Assembly: GCA_945900695.1 (NCBI GenBank)
Contig: CAMDJU010000175.1
Span: 1 to 5,797 of the forward strand
Source: Bordetella parapertussis
GTDB lineage: Bacteria > Pseudomonadota > Gammaproteobacteria > Burkholderiales > Burkholderiaceae_C
Length of the DNA: 5,797 nucleotides
Direction: 5' to 3'
Shown here one piece after another: positions 1 to 5,443 of this stretch. Below the pieces are notes generated by a model, which was given only the letters and a program-made list of their open reading frames with translations, was not told where the DNA came from and searched no databases. The translations under genes were made by a program, and so were the position numbers. The number at the start of each line of letters is the position of its first letter. Position 1 is the first letter of the stretch.

Positions 1-279
1 AATTGCGGCCCAGGTGCTCGACACCTGGAAGTCGCCAATGTGGTGCGCCATGAAAGAGGCACGGGGTGAAAACAAGGTGATGTCGCTGCCGCGCTCTTTC
101 ATCAGCTTGAGTTGATTGGTCTCGATGCTGTGGCGCAAATCGTCATCGCTGATTTTCAGATCTGCCGCTTTGGGCATTTTGGCGGGGTCTTGGATGCCCG
201 CGATTTGCTGGTTGCGCCAATCGTCCAGCGCTTTGGGCGCGGTCGTGTAGTGGCCGTGGCAGTCGATGATGAGAGACAT
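1..279 (-). CDS. ligJ: 4-oxalomesaconate hydratase, amidohydrolase family (LigJ/PmdE-like), N-terminal part
   Basis: The first 93 codons of a gene that continues past the left edge. The protein opens MSLIIDCHGHYTTAPKAL, and its HGH at residues 8-10 is the HxH metal-binding motif after the first beta strand of amidohydrolase-superfamily barrels. Further on, the stretch SIETNQLKLMKERGSDITLFSP and the following PRASFMAHHIGDF closely resemble what I recall of LigJ (Sphingobium) and PmdE (Comamonas). Those enzymes hydrate 4-oxalomesaconate to 4-carboxy-4-hydroxy-2-oxoadipate in the cytoplasmic protocatechuate 4,5-cleavage pathway. The start is supported by GAGGA six bases upstream of ATG. The gene lies 34 bases after the stop of the binding-protein gene on the same strand, so co-transcription is likely, under the divergent LysR regulator. 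An alternative is another amidohydrolase_2 decarboxylase or hydrolase, because the C-terminal catalytic residues are outside the window. The family call is firm and the exact substrate is inferred. Confidence 0.83.
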   Translation of the reverse strand, partial: MSLIIDCHGHYTTAPKALDDWRNQQIAGIQDPAKMPKAADLKISDDDLRHSIETNQLKLMKERGSDITLFSPRASFMAHHIGDFQVSSTWAAI

Positions 280-313
280 GGTTTTCCTCAGTGATGGAAC
301 AAGAAATAAAAAA

Positions 314-1030
314 TCAAACCCAGTGCATGCCGTGCCGGCGCTTGATCGGCTCAACTTCGGCACTGGCCAAAAAATCCATCCAAGCGCGCACCGCAGGTGC
401 ACGCTGGGCATCCGCTGCCGCTGCCACACCCATGCCAGTCGAGAACACACTGATATAGGCCACGTCAGGCGACAACTCGCCCAACAGCGTGATGCCGGGC
501 AAAGCCAAGAGTTCGCTGAGTTGCTGAAAGCCCAAACTGGCCTCGCCTCGGGCCAATAAAGCCCCCACGGGCACACCCGGCGGGGCCTGCACACAGCGGC
601 CTTGCATGGCGGCGGTGATGCCCCATTGGTCAAATAACTTTTCCAAATACACGCCACTGGGCCCCGTGGAATACGCCACTTTGGTGGCCGCCAACACGGC
701 GGCCTTGAGCGCCTGTGCACTGCCAATATCTGGGCGTGGTGCGCCTTGGGGCACGGCCACGGCCACGGGTGAACGCACCCAGTCCACACGCGAACCCGCC
801 ACCAGTTGGCCAGATGCGATCAAGCGGTCGATGGCGTCATTGGCCAAGATGACCGCATCAAACACCTCTCCGGCTTGAACTCGGCGTGCTGCATCCACGC
901 CACCCACGGCCTGCACCTGCCAAAGCATGCCGCTTTGTGCTTGGTAAGCCTGGGTCAAATCGGCCAACACAGCTTGGGTGGCTTTGGAGGAAATGGCGGT
1001 GAAGGTTTGGGGGGTGGCAAGCTGCGACAT
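314..1030 (-). CDS. ModA-like substrate-binding-fold protein without a signal peptide
   Basis: A 238-residue protein that reads as a type II periplasmic-binding fold of the molybdate-binding (ModA/SBP_bac_11) kind. An early FTAISSKATQAVLADLTQAY segment is followed by VQAGEVFDAVILANDAIDRLIASGQLV, matching the ModA pattern 'aDvfisad...mdkl...g.i'. Next come VRSPVAVAVPQGAPRPDI and the second-lobe ligand-loop-like TGPSGVYLEKLFDQWGI. ModA itself is exported, but this N-terminus (MSQLATPQTFTAIS) has neither basic residues nor a hydrophobic core, so it should stay in the cytoplasm. No permease or ATPase genes are visible next to it. The ATG at 1030 directly follows GGAGGG, which is unusually close for a ribosome binding site. 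An in-frame GTG at 1060 adds ten residues (MRPAKLHNGG) but has no clear site and does not create a signal peptide. It is the first gene of the unit leading into the LigJ-like gene. The ligand is unknown; a small oxyanion or a carboxylate is possible. Confidence 0.78.
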   Translation of the reverse strand: MSQLATPQTFTAISSKATQAVLADLTQAYQAQSGMLWQVQAVGGVDAARRVQAGEVFDAVILANDAIDRLIASGQLVAGSRVDWVRSPVAVAVPQGAPRPDIGSAQALKAAVLAATKVAYSTGPSGVYLEKLFDQWGITAAMQGRCVQAPPGVPVGALLARGEASLGFQQLSELLALPGITLLGELSPDVAYISVFSTGMGVAAAADAQRAPAVRAWMDFLASAEVEPIKRRHGMHWV

Positions 1031-1082
1031 CCCTCCATTGTGGAGCTTCGCAGGCCGCACAGACGCATCACAGTGCCACTAC

Positions 1083-1107
1083 CTGATATTCGTTTTTTGA
1101 ATATCAG
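1083..1107. promoter_or_regulatory. Probable LysR-type operator (9-bp inverted repeat, 7-base spacer)
   Basis: The arms CTGATATTC (1083-1091) and GAATATCAG (1099-1107) are perfect inverse complements around the spacer GTTTTTT. The inner part, ATTC-N7-GAAT, contains T1089-N11-A1101, the classical LysR-family recognition pattern. It sits 28 bases before the lysR start and about 53 bases before the ATG of the divergent binding-protein gene, where a LysR protein would both autoregulate and activate the partner operon. A weaker dyad, AGATA-N8-TATCT (1106-1123), overlaps its right end and could be a secondary, activation-type site. No convincing -35/-10 pair was found on either strand. Confidence 0.6.
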
Positions 1108-1134
1108 ATAATTGGTTATATCTAAATTAAAGAC

Positions 1135-2046
1135 ATGGACCTCCAACAACTGAAATCTTTTGTGGCTGTGGCCGAGCAAGCCAGCTTTACCCGGGGCGCC
1201 CAGGTGCTCGGCTTGGCCCAGCCCGCCTTGAGCCGCCACATCCGCAGCTTAGAGGTGGAGTTGCGCCAAACTTTGCTGACACGCAATGGGCGTGGGGCGG
1301 TCACCACCGATGCGGGCAAGCTGTTGCTCGAACACGCCCGAGGCATCTTGCACCAAGTCGCCCGTGCCCATGAAGACTTGGACCAACTGCGCGGGGGCAT
1401 GAGTGGCCGCGTGGCCCTGGGTTTACCGCCCAGTGTGGCCCGGGTGCTCACCGTGCCGCTGACCCGCGCCTTTCGCGCCGAATTGCCCCATGCGCAACTG
1501 AGCATCCGGGAAGGACTTTCGGCCGATTTGGCCGAGAGTTTGCTCAATGGCCGGCTGGATATTGCGGTGCTCTATAACGCCCAAGCCACCGAGGGCTTGC
1601 AGCGCCAAGCCCTGATTGACGAGGAGTTGGTGCTGGTGCAGACGCGACCACCCGGGCTGGTCGAGGAGCCGCCCCCCGCGCCCATGGCCTGGCGCGAGGT
1701 CGCCGACTTGGCCCTGGTCACGCCCAGCCGACCCAATGCCATCCGCATGCACCTGGAGGCTGAGATGGCGCGGCATGACTGTCAACCCAAAGTAGTGTTG
1801 GAGATCGACGGGGTATCGGCCATCTTGGACCTGGTGGCCGACGGCGTGGGCAATGCATTGCTCAGCCGACAAGCGGTGGCCCGGTCGACCAAACCCTCGG
1901 CCTACCAATTGCGCCAAATAGGCTCCCCGCCATTCACCATCGCTTTGTCGCTGGTGAGCAGCAACAGGCGGGCCACCACCCCCACCCAACAACACACAGC
2001 CGCTTTGGTTGGCCACATGGTGCGGACCCATTTGGGCCGACTTTGA
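1135..2046 (+). CDS. LysR-family transcriptional regulator
   Basis: A 303-residue LysR regulator of normal family length. The N-terminal winged helix-turn-helix begins MDLQQLKSFVAVAEQASFTR, with the helix-turn-helix at about residues 15-40 (SFTRGAQVLGLAQPALSRHI) and the wing ending LLTRNGRGAVTTDAG, a slight variant of the usual 'LF.R..r.v.lT.aG'. A linker helix follows (LLLEHARGILHQVARAHEDL). The effector domain starts near residue 88 (MSGRVALGLPPSV) and includes LNGRLDIAVLYN, where the DIAV/DLAI motif is typical of the inducer-binding fold, then VADGVGNALLSR near the end. It probably binds the inverted repeat in the gap upstream and controls the divergent unit with the binding protein and LigJ-like hydratase, responding to an aromatic acid or pathway intermediate; the inducer is inferred only. 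The ATG has no strong Shine-Dalgarno (only AAAG nearby). The C-terminal effector domain looks intact. Confidence 0.95.
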   Translation: MDLQQLKSFVAVAEQASFTRGAQVLGLAQPALSRHIRSLEVELRQTLLTRNGRGAVTTDAGKLLLEHARGILHQVARAHEDLDQLRGGMSGRVALGLPPSVARVLTVPLTRAFRAELPHAQLSIREGLSADLAESLLNGRLDIAVLYNAQATEGLQRQALIDEELVLVQTRPPGLVEEPPPAPMAWREVADLALVTPSRPNAIRMHLEAEMARHDCQPKVVLEIDGVSAILDLVADGVGNALLSRQAVARSTKPSAYQLRQIGSPPFTIALSLVSSNRRATTPTQQHTAALVGHMVRTHLGRL

Positions 2047-2090
2047 CAAAAACCAACTTGGAAGAAAGTGTCAGATATTTGAGGGGGCGT

Positions 2091-2119
2091 CAGTTTTGTC
2101 TGAGACAAACTGATAAAAT
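2091..2119 (+). promoter_or_regulatory. Palindromic operator candidate with extended -10 sequence
   Basis: A perfect 15-base palindrome at 2095-2109 has arms TTTGTCT and AGACAAA around a central G. CAG (2091-2093) and CTG (2110-2112) flank it, displaced by one base. Immediately after it comes TGATAAAAT (2111-2119), which fits an extended -10 (TGn plus TAAAAT). The hexamer 17 bases upstream of the -10, CAGTTT at 2091, is a poor -35. Transcription would start near 2125-2126. A symmetrical site inside a promoter, directly ahead of a winged-helix regulator, suggests autorepression. This is sequence pattern only. Confidence 0.45.
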
Positions 2120-2124
2120 GATGT

Positions 2125-2520
2125 ATGCTGATGCACGCTATAAATCACAAAAAAGTAAATTTCCCTTGGGAGAACGATATCAATTACTACCTCAATTTCG
2201 TCAATTTGGTTCGCGCTTTGGCCGATCAGGAAGCCATCCCCGACCTGGACGCCAGCTCCAAGCAACTGCTGGACGAGATTGCGCTGTTCCAACTGCGCGA
2301 AAAAGCCATGACCGTGACCGAATTGATGAACTTGGCCCACATCGCCTCTCCCGCCACCTTGCACCGCAAATTCACCCAATTGCTCGAGCTGGGCTTGGTT
2401 GACGCGGTGTTCAAAGACCGCAACCGGCGCACGAAATATGTGTTGCTGACCGCCAATGGGCAGGCGTATTACAAATCCATTGAACGGGCTTTTGAACAAG
2501 CCCAAAAATCCCCAGGCTGA
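2125..2520 (+). CDS. Small winged-helix transcriptional regulator, MarR-like
   Basis: A 131-residue protein. After an N-terminal helix (NYYLNFVNLVRALADQE, about 20-36) comes a winged helix. TVTELMNLAHIASPATLHRK (63-82) gives the helix-turn-helix with a recognition helix around SPATLHRKF. FTQLLELGLV closes it, and the basic wing is FKDRNRRTKYVLLTANGQAYYK (96-117), the usual MarR 'D.R...v.LT..G' pattern. It is at the short end for MarR proteins, and the N-terminal dimerisation helices look reduced. The start could be ATG 2125 or ATG 2131. Neither has a Shine-Dalgarno, and the predicted transcription start falls almost on 2125. The gene is alone on its strand, 78 bases after lysR, and ends 20 bases before the stop of the convergent pilD gene. 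The upstream palindrome is the likely self-operator. Targets and ligand are unknown. Confidence 0.8.
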   Translation: MLMHAINHKKVNFPWENDINYYLNFVNLVRALADQEAIPDLDASSKQLLDEIALFQLREKAMTVTELMNLAHIASPATLHRKFTQLLELGLVDAVFKDRNRRTKYVLLTANGQAYYKSIERAFEQAQKSPG

Positions 2521-2523
2521 AGC

Positions 2524-2540
2524 GCAGCCCTGAGGGCTGC
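2524..2540. terminator. Hairpin between convergent genes
   Basis: GCAGCCC (2524-2530) and GGGCTGC (2534-2540) form a perfect 7-bp GC-rich stem with a three-base TGA loop. It lies exactly between the stop of the MarR-like gene and the stop of pilD on the opposite strand, so it may serve both transcripts. Neither side has a U-tract, so it is not a canonical intrinsic terminator. It may act as a weak bidirectional terminator or as a 3'-end stabilising stem. Confidence 0.5.
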
Positions 2541-3365
2541 TCAGAACCCCCAGACCGCACCGGGCTGCCACAAAGCCAATACCGCACCGGCCAAGGCCAG
2601 TGAGGGGCCCAGCGGGATTTGCTGGTCTTTTTGGTATTGGCCACGCCACATCAAAACAGCGGCGAACAACAAGCCCAGCAGCGAAGCCCCCAAGACCAAC
2701 CACGGCAAGGCTTGCCAACCCAGCCAAGCGCCCAAAGCAGCGAGCAATTTAAAGTCGCCTCCACCCAAGCCGTGCTTGCCCGTGAGGCGCAAAAACACCT
2801 GGTAAACCAACCACAAACTGAGGTAGCCAGCCACTGCGCCCCACAGGGCCTCGGACAAGGGCAGGCCGGACCACCCCAACTGAGCGGCGATCAAACCCGC
2901 CCACATCAAAGGCAGTGTGAGCGCATCGGGCAAGAGCATGGTATCGGCATCGATCAAAGCCAAGGCCAGCAAGGTGGTGAAAAAGCCCGCCCAAGCCAGT
3001 GCCGTGAAGCTGCTACCCCAATGCCAGGCACACAGGCCCCAGGCCAGCCCGACAACCACCTCCACCGTCGGGTAACGCGCCGAAATCGGCTCCGCACAGT
3101 GCCCACAACGGCCGCGCAACCACAGGAAGCTCAGCACCGGCACCAAATCACGCCAACCCAGTGGGGTCAGGCAATGCGGGCAATGCGATCGCGGCGTGGC
3201 CAGGTTGAACACGGGTTGCGCGCCGGCGGTTTGACCCGCGCTGGCCACGTGCCATTCGTGCTCGAGCATGCGTGGCAAGCGCCACACCACCACATTCAGA
3301 AAGCTGCCGAATTGCAAACCTATCAAGGCCGCCGCAGCGATGCTGAAAAGGCTGTCGATGGGCAT
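2541..3365 (-). CDS. pilD: Type IV prepilin peptidase / N-methyltransferase PilD
   Basis: A 274-residue inner-membrane aspartic protease of the A24 family. It cleaves the leader of type IV prepilins and type II secretion pseudopilins and N-methylates the new N-terminal residue. The N-terminal domain is complete: FGSFLNVVVWRLPRML (19-34), then two zinc-type pairs CPHC (62-65) and CGHC (87-90) separated by PLGWRDLVPVLSFLWLRGR. The peptidase domain has the first catalytic region ALIDADTMLLPD (136-147) and the GxGD-type motif GLGGGDFKLLAALGAWLGW (199-217, D204), within several hydrophobic segments. Length and motifs match active PilD. I chose the ATG at 3365, giving MPIDSLFS before the first membrane segment. 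The reading frame stays open further upstream but would run into the preceding gene. The ribosome binding site is weak, so translation may be coupled to the gene 20 bases upstream. Its usual neighbours pilB, pilC and coaE are not in the window. Confidence 0.95.
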   Translation of the reverse strand: MPIDSLFSIAAAALIGLQFGSFLNVVVWRLPRMLEHEWHVASAGQTAGAQPVFNLATPRSHCPHCLTPLGWRDLVPVLSFLWLRGRCGHCAEPISARYPTVEVVVGLAWGLCAWHWGSSFTALAWAGFFTTLLALALIDADTMLLPDALTLPLMWAGLIAAQLGWSGLPLSEALWGAVAGYLSLWLVYQVFLRLTGKHGLGGGDFKLLAALGAWLGWQALPWLVLGASLLGLLFAAVLMWRGQYQKDQQIPLGPSLALAGAVLALWQPGAVWGF

Positions 3366-3385
3366 GGGATGGTCAACGAGATGTT

Positions 3386-4291
3386 TCAGGCGCGTGGCTT
3401 GGCCGTGTTCACGGCAATCAACCGGTCGGCATAGTCTTGCCAAACGGGTTTGGCGGGCAAGCCGTGGAATACACCTTGTGCGGCCAAGCCCGCCACCCAA
3501 TCTTGTTTGGTGGCGATGGCCGCTGCCATGGTGGGTGCCACACCCGTTTCTTGCACCGTCACGGCCGACTCGCGCATTTCTTCGGCGCGGCGCTTGCCGT
3601 GCTGAACCACCCGGCTGAAAAAGTAAGCCCCCTGTTTTTCCCAATCAATGGTGGGAAAGGTCTCGGCCATGGTGGCCAGCATTTGCCCCTCCACGCCATG
3701 CTGGCGGGCGGTGGTGTAACTCTCCACCACCAAGGCCTCCAAGCCCTTGATCATGATGCTGCGGCACATCTTGATGGCACTGGCCACGCCCACGGTATCG
3801 GCGGCGATCTGAGCGTCACACCCCCAAGCGAGCAAATGGGGCAACAGGTCTTGGGCGTGGGCGCCACCCAGCAGCATGGGGGTGCGGATGCCGTGGGGTG
3901 GCACCGAGGTCATCACACCGGCCTCAACATAGCGCCCGCCGGCCGCATTGATCACATCGCTGCAATGCTGCTTGGTGGCTGGCGAAGCCGAGTTCAGGTC
4001 CAGAAAAAAAGCACCCGGGCGAATGTGCGGGGCCACGGCTTGGGCCACTGCGTGCGCATTCGAGGCGGTCACTGCGGACACCACCAAGTCAACTTGCTGC
4101 GCCAACTCCTCGGCCGAGGTGCATGGCTGCACGGCATTTTGTTGGGCATGCTCGAGCATCAACGGGCCGCGAAGCGGGTCGGCAAAGCCCAGGTCCCAAG
4201 TACCGGTCCACGACACATGGGGTTTGAACCCCAGGGCAAAGGTTTTGCCCACCTCACCGTAACCCACCACCCCCCAACGTGCGATGCCCAT
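3386..4291 (-). CDS. NAD(P)-dependent oxidoreductase, 6PGDH-like with DUF1932-type C-terminal domain
   Basis: A 301-residue cytoplasmic protein in the beta-hydroxyacid dehydrogenase superfamily. The Rossmann fold starts at once, WGVVGYGEVGKTF (6-18) with GxGxxG at 10-15. It runs through DLVVSAVTASNA (68-79) to the substrate-loop-like FLDLNSASPATKQ (96-108) and AGVMTSVPPHGIRTPMLLGG (124-143). A lysine in GVASAIKMCRSIMIKGLEAL (K174) occupies the place of the family's catalytic lysine. The remaining helical part (about 190-270, with FPTIDWEKQGAYFFSRVVQHGKRRAEEM) looks like the DUF1932 / phosphogluconate-dehydrogenase C-terminal domain. The ATG at 4291 has AAGGGG six bases upstream. An in-frame start at 4339 would overlap the preceding gene and is rejected. 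It is 19 bases after the Bug-protein gene and 20 bases before pilD. The substrate is unknown. Family members often lie near aromatic or hydroxy-acid catabolic genes, so oxidation of a hydroxy acid is the best guess. Confidence 0.88.
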   Translation of the reverse strand: MGIARWGVVGYGEVGKTFALGFKPHVSWTGTWDLGFADPLRGPLMLEHAQQNAVQPCTSAEELAQQVDLVVSAVTASNAHAVAQAVAPHIRPGAFFLDLNSASPATKQHCSDVINAAGGRYVEAGVMTSVPPHGIRTPMLLGGAHAQDLLPHLLAWGCDAQIAADTVGVASAIKMCRSIMIKGLEALVVESYTTARQHGVEGQMLATMAETFPTIDWEKQGAYFFSRVVQHGKRRAEEMRESAVTVQETGVAPTMAAAIATKQDWVAGLAAQGVFHGLPAKPVWQDYADRLIAVNTAKPRA

Positions 4292-4310
4292 CTTCAGCCC
4301 CTTGTGGCGG

Positions 4311-5306
4311 TCATTGTTTTTCGATTTTTGCGCGGGCAATCACCTCGGCCCAACGGCGAATGTCGCCGTTCAGGATATCTGCCGCACCTTCGGGCGTGCT
4401 GCCCTGGGCGATCACGTTGAGGTCGCTCAAACGCTTTTTCACATCGGGCGCATTGAGAATGGTTTGGATCTCTCGGTTGAGTTTGAGCACCACCTCGCGC
4501 GGGGTTTTGGCGGGCACGGCCAAGCCGTTCCAAGACGCCACATTGAAGTTGCCCAAGGCACCACCCGTTTCACGCAACACCGGTACCTCGGGCAAGCCTG
4601 GAAAGCGCTTGTCGCCCATCAAAGCCAGTGGGCGCAAGGCCTTGGACTGCACCTGGGGCATGAGCGGGCCCAAGATGTCGACCATGGCATCGATTTCGCC
4701 GCCGCGCAAAGCATTGATCACGGGGGGCGTGCCGTTGAAGGGCACGATTTGGATGCTCAAGCCCGCAGTGCTGGCAAACAACTCGGCGGCCAGGTTTTGG
4801 GTCGTGCCTATTTGCGGCGTGCCCACATTGAGCTTGCCGGGGTTGGCGCGCGCAAAGCTCAGCAAGTCGGCAATGGTTTTGAAGCGCCCCGTCTCGGACA
4901 CGGCCAACACCAGATCAAAGCTGGCCAATTTGGTCACGGGGGTGAAGTCTTTGATGGTGTCAAAGGGCAAGGCTTTGAACAAAGATGCGCTCACCGCTGT
5001 GCCGCTGGAGATCAGCAATATCGTGTGGCCATCGGCCTCGGCGCGCGCCACTTGCTCACCCGCCACCACGCCACCGGCGCTGGGTTTGTTCTCAATCACC
5101 ACCGACTGACCCAAGGCTTCGCCGAGCTTTTGGCCCACGGTGCGAGCGGTGATATCGGCCGCCCCACCGGCCGCATTGGGCACCACAATTTTGAGGGCTT
5201 TGGTGGGGAAGTTTTGCGCCACAGCGCCTGGTGCGAGAACCAGCGAGCTGGCCACCAAACACAGGCCTATGGCTAAATTTCGACGGAGCAAGGACATAGG
5301 CAACAT
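4311..5306 (-). CDS. Bug/TctC-family periplasmic substrate-binding protein
   Basis: A 331-residue exported binding protein of the Bug (TctC) family, greatly expanded in Burkholderiales. These proteins capture carboxylates and related small acids in the periplasm, some for tripartite tricarboxylate transporters and many as orphans. A signal peptide is clear: MLPMSLLRRN, a hydrophobic core LAIGLCLVASSLVLAP, and a likely cut after AVA at residue 30. The mature protein has the family loop KIVVPNAAGGAADITARTVG (39-58), IENKPSAGGVVAGEQVA with ADGHTILL, then KLNVGTPQIGT, VPFNGTPPVINALRGGEIDAMVD, and a C-terminal GLPEVPVLRETG and WNGLAVPAKTP. The start at 5306 is set by GGAG six bases upstream; an internal ATG at 5297 and a longer start at 5360 are less likely. 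No TctA or TctB gene is present here. It heads the unit with the oxidoreductase and pilD. The ligand cannot be read from the sequence; the divergent methyltransferase homologue may be functionally linked. Confidence 0.94.
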   Translation of the reverse strand: MLPMSLLRRNLAIGLCLVASSLVLAPGAVAQNFPTKALKIVVPNAAGGAADITARTVGQKLGEALGQSVVIENKPSAGGVVAGEQVARAEADGHTILLISSGTAVSASLFKALPFDTIKDFTPVTKLASFDLVLAVSETGRFKTIADLLSFARANPGKLNVGTPQIGTTQNLAAELFASTAGLSIQIVPFNGTPPVINALRGGEIDAMVDILGPLMPQVQSKALRPLALMGDKRFPGLPEVPVLRETGGALGNFNVASWNGLAVPAKTPREVVLKLNREIQTILNAPDVKKRLSDLNVIAQGSTPEGAADILNGDIRRWAEVIARAKIEKQ

Positions 5307-5316
5307 GGGTGACTCC

Positions 5317-5345
5317 AAAAAAACAGCGCTGAAAAACCCCAGCGC
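5317..5345 (-). terminator. Terminator-like hairpin in the leader of the Bug gene
   Basis: Read on the minus strand, GCGCTG (5345-5340) and CAGCGC (5331-5326) make a 6-bp GC-rich stem with loop GGGTTTTT. TG and then seven T (5323-5317) follow, running directly into the GGAG ribosome binding site of the Bug gene. This resembles an intrinsic terminator, but the stem is short and the U-tract is offset by two bases. No minus-strand gene lies upstream for it to end, so leader attenuation is possible and chance is not excluded. Confidence 0.35.
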
Positions 5346-5362
5346 ACAGGCAATGGGCATGG

Positions 5363-5370
5363 ACTATAAC
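5363..5370. promoter_or_regulatory. Overlapping divergent -10-like elements
   Basis: The segment ACTATAAC in the 137-base divergent gap reads TATAAC on the plus strand (5365-5370) and TATAGT on the minus strand (5368-5363). Each matches five of six bases of the TATAAT consensus. Neither has a good -35 hexamer at 16-18 bases, so promoter function for the Bug gene or the divergent methyltransferase homologue is tentative. Confidence 0.22.
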
Positions 5371-5443
5371 GCGAGCGACTGTGGGGCTCAGACCCGCAAG
5401 CCACATCGTCTAACATCTCGCACCTAACAACGGAGTAAGCCCC

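Noticed and set aside
2043..2048. TTGACA, a consensus -35 hexamer, overlapping the lysR stop codon
   Set aside because: No -10-like hexamer lies at 16-18 bases (the sequence there is AAGTG-like), and the nearest AT-rich hexamer is about 25 bases away.
1423..2049. A minus-strand open frame of 208 codons inside lysR
   Set aside because: It is glycine- and glutamine-rich low-information sequence antisense to a well-supported LysR gene.
2071..2080. TCAGATATTT resembles TCAGATAATT at 1104-1113 by the LysR operator, suggesting a second LysR site
   Set aside because: It is only a single half-site with no inverted partner, so chance similarity in AT-rich spacers is the simpler reading.
2619..3434. 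A long open frame of about 270 codons on the plus strand opposite pilD
   Set aside because: Its composition (Q, P, R and H rich) is typical of an antisense shadow in GC-rich DNA, and the minus-strand frame has clear PilD motifs.
3366..3644. N-terminal extension of pilD to 3644
   Set aside because: The extra residues show no PilD similarity and overlap the oxidoreductase gene; the PilD N-terminus begins naturally at MPIDSLFS (3365).
3437..4420. A plus-strand open frame of 327 codons opposite the oxidoreductase
   Set aside because: It is rich in G and H with no recognisable domain, and the opposite strand encodes a clear Rossmann-fold enzyme.
4284..5276. A plus-strand open frame of 330 codons opposite the Bug protein gene
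   Set aside because: It is an antisense shadow: the minus strand has a signal peptide and complete family motifs, while this frame has none.
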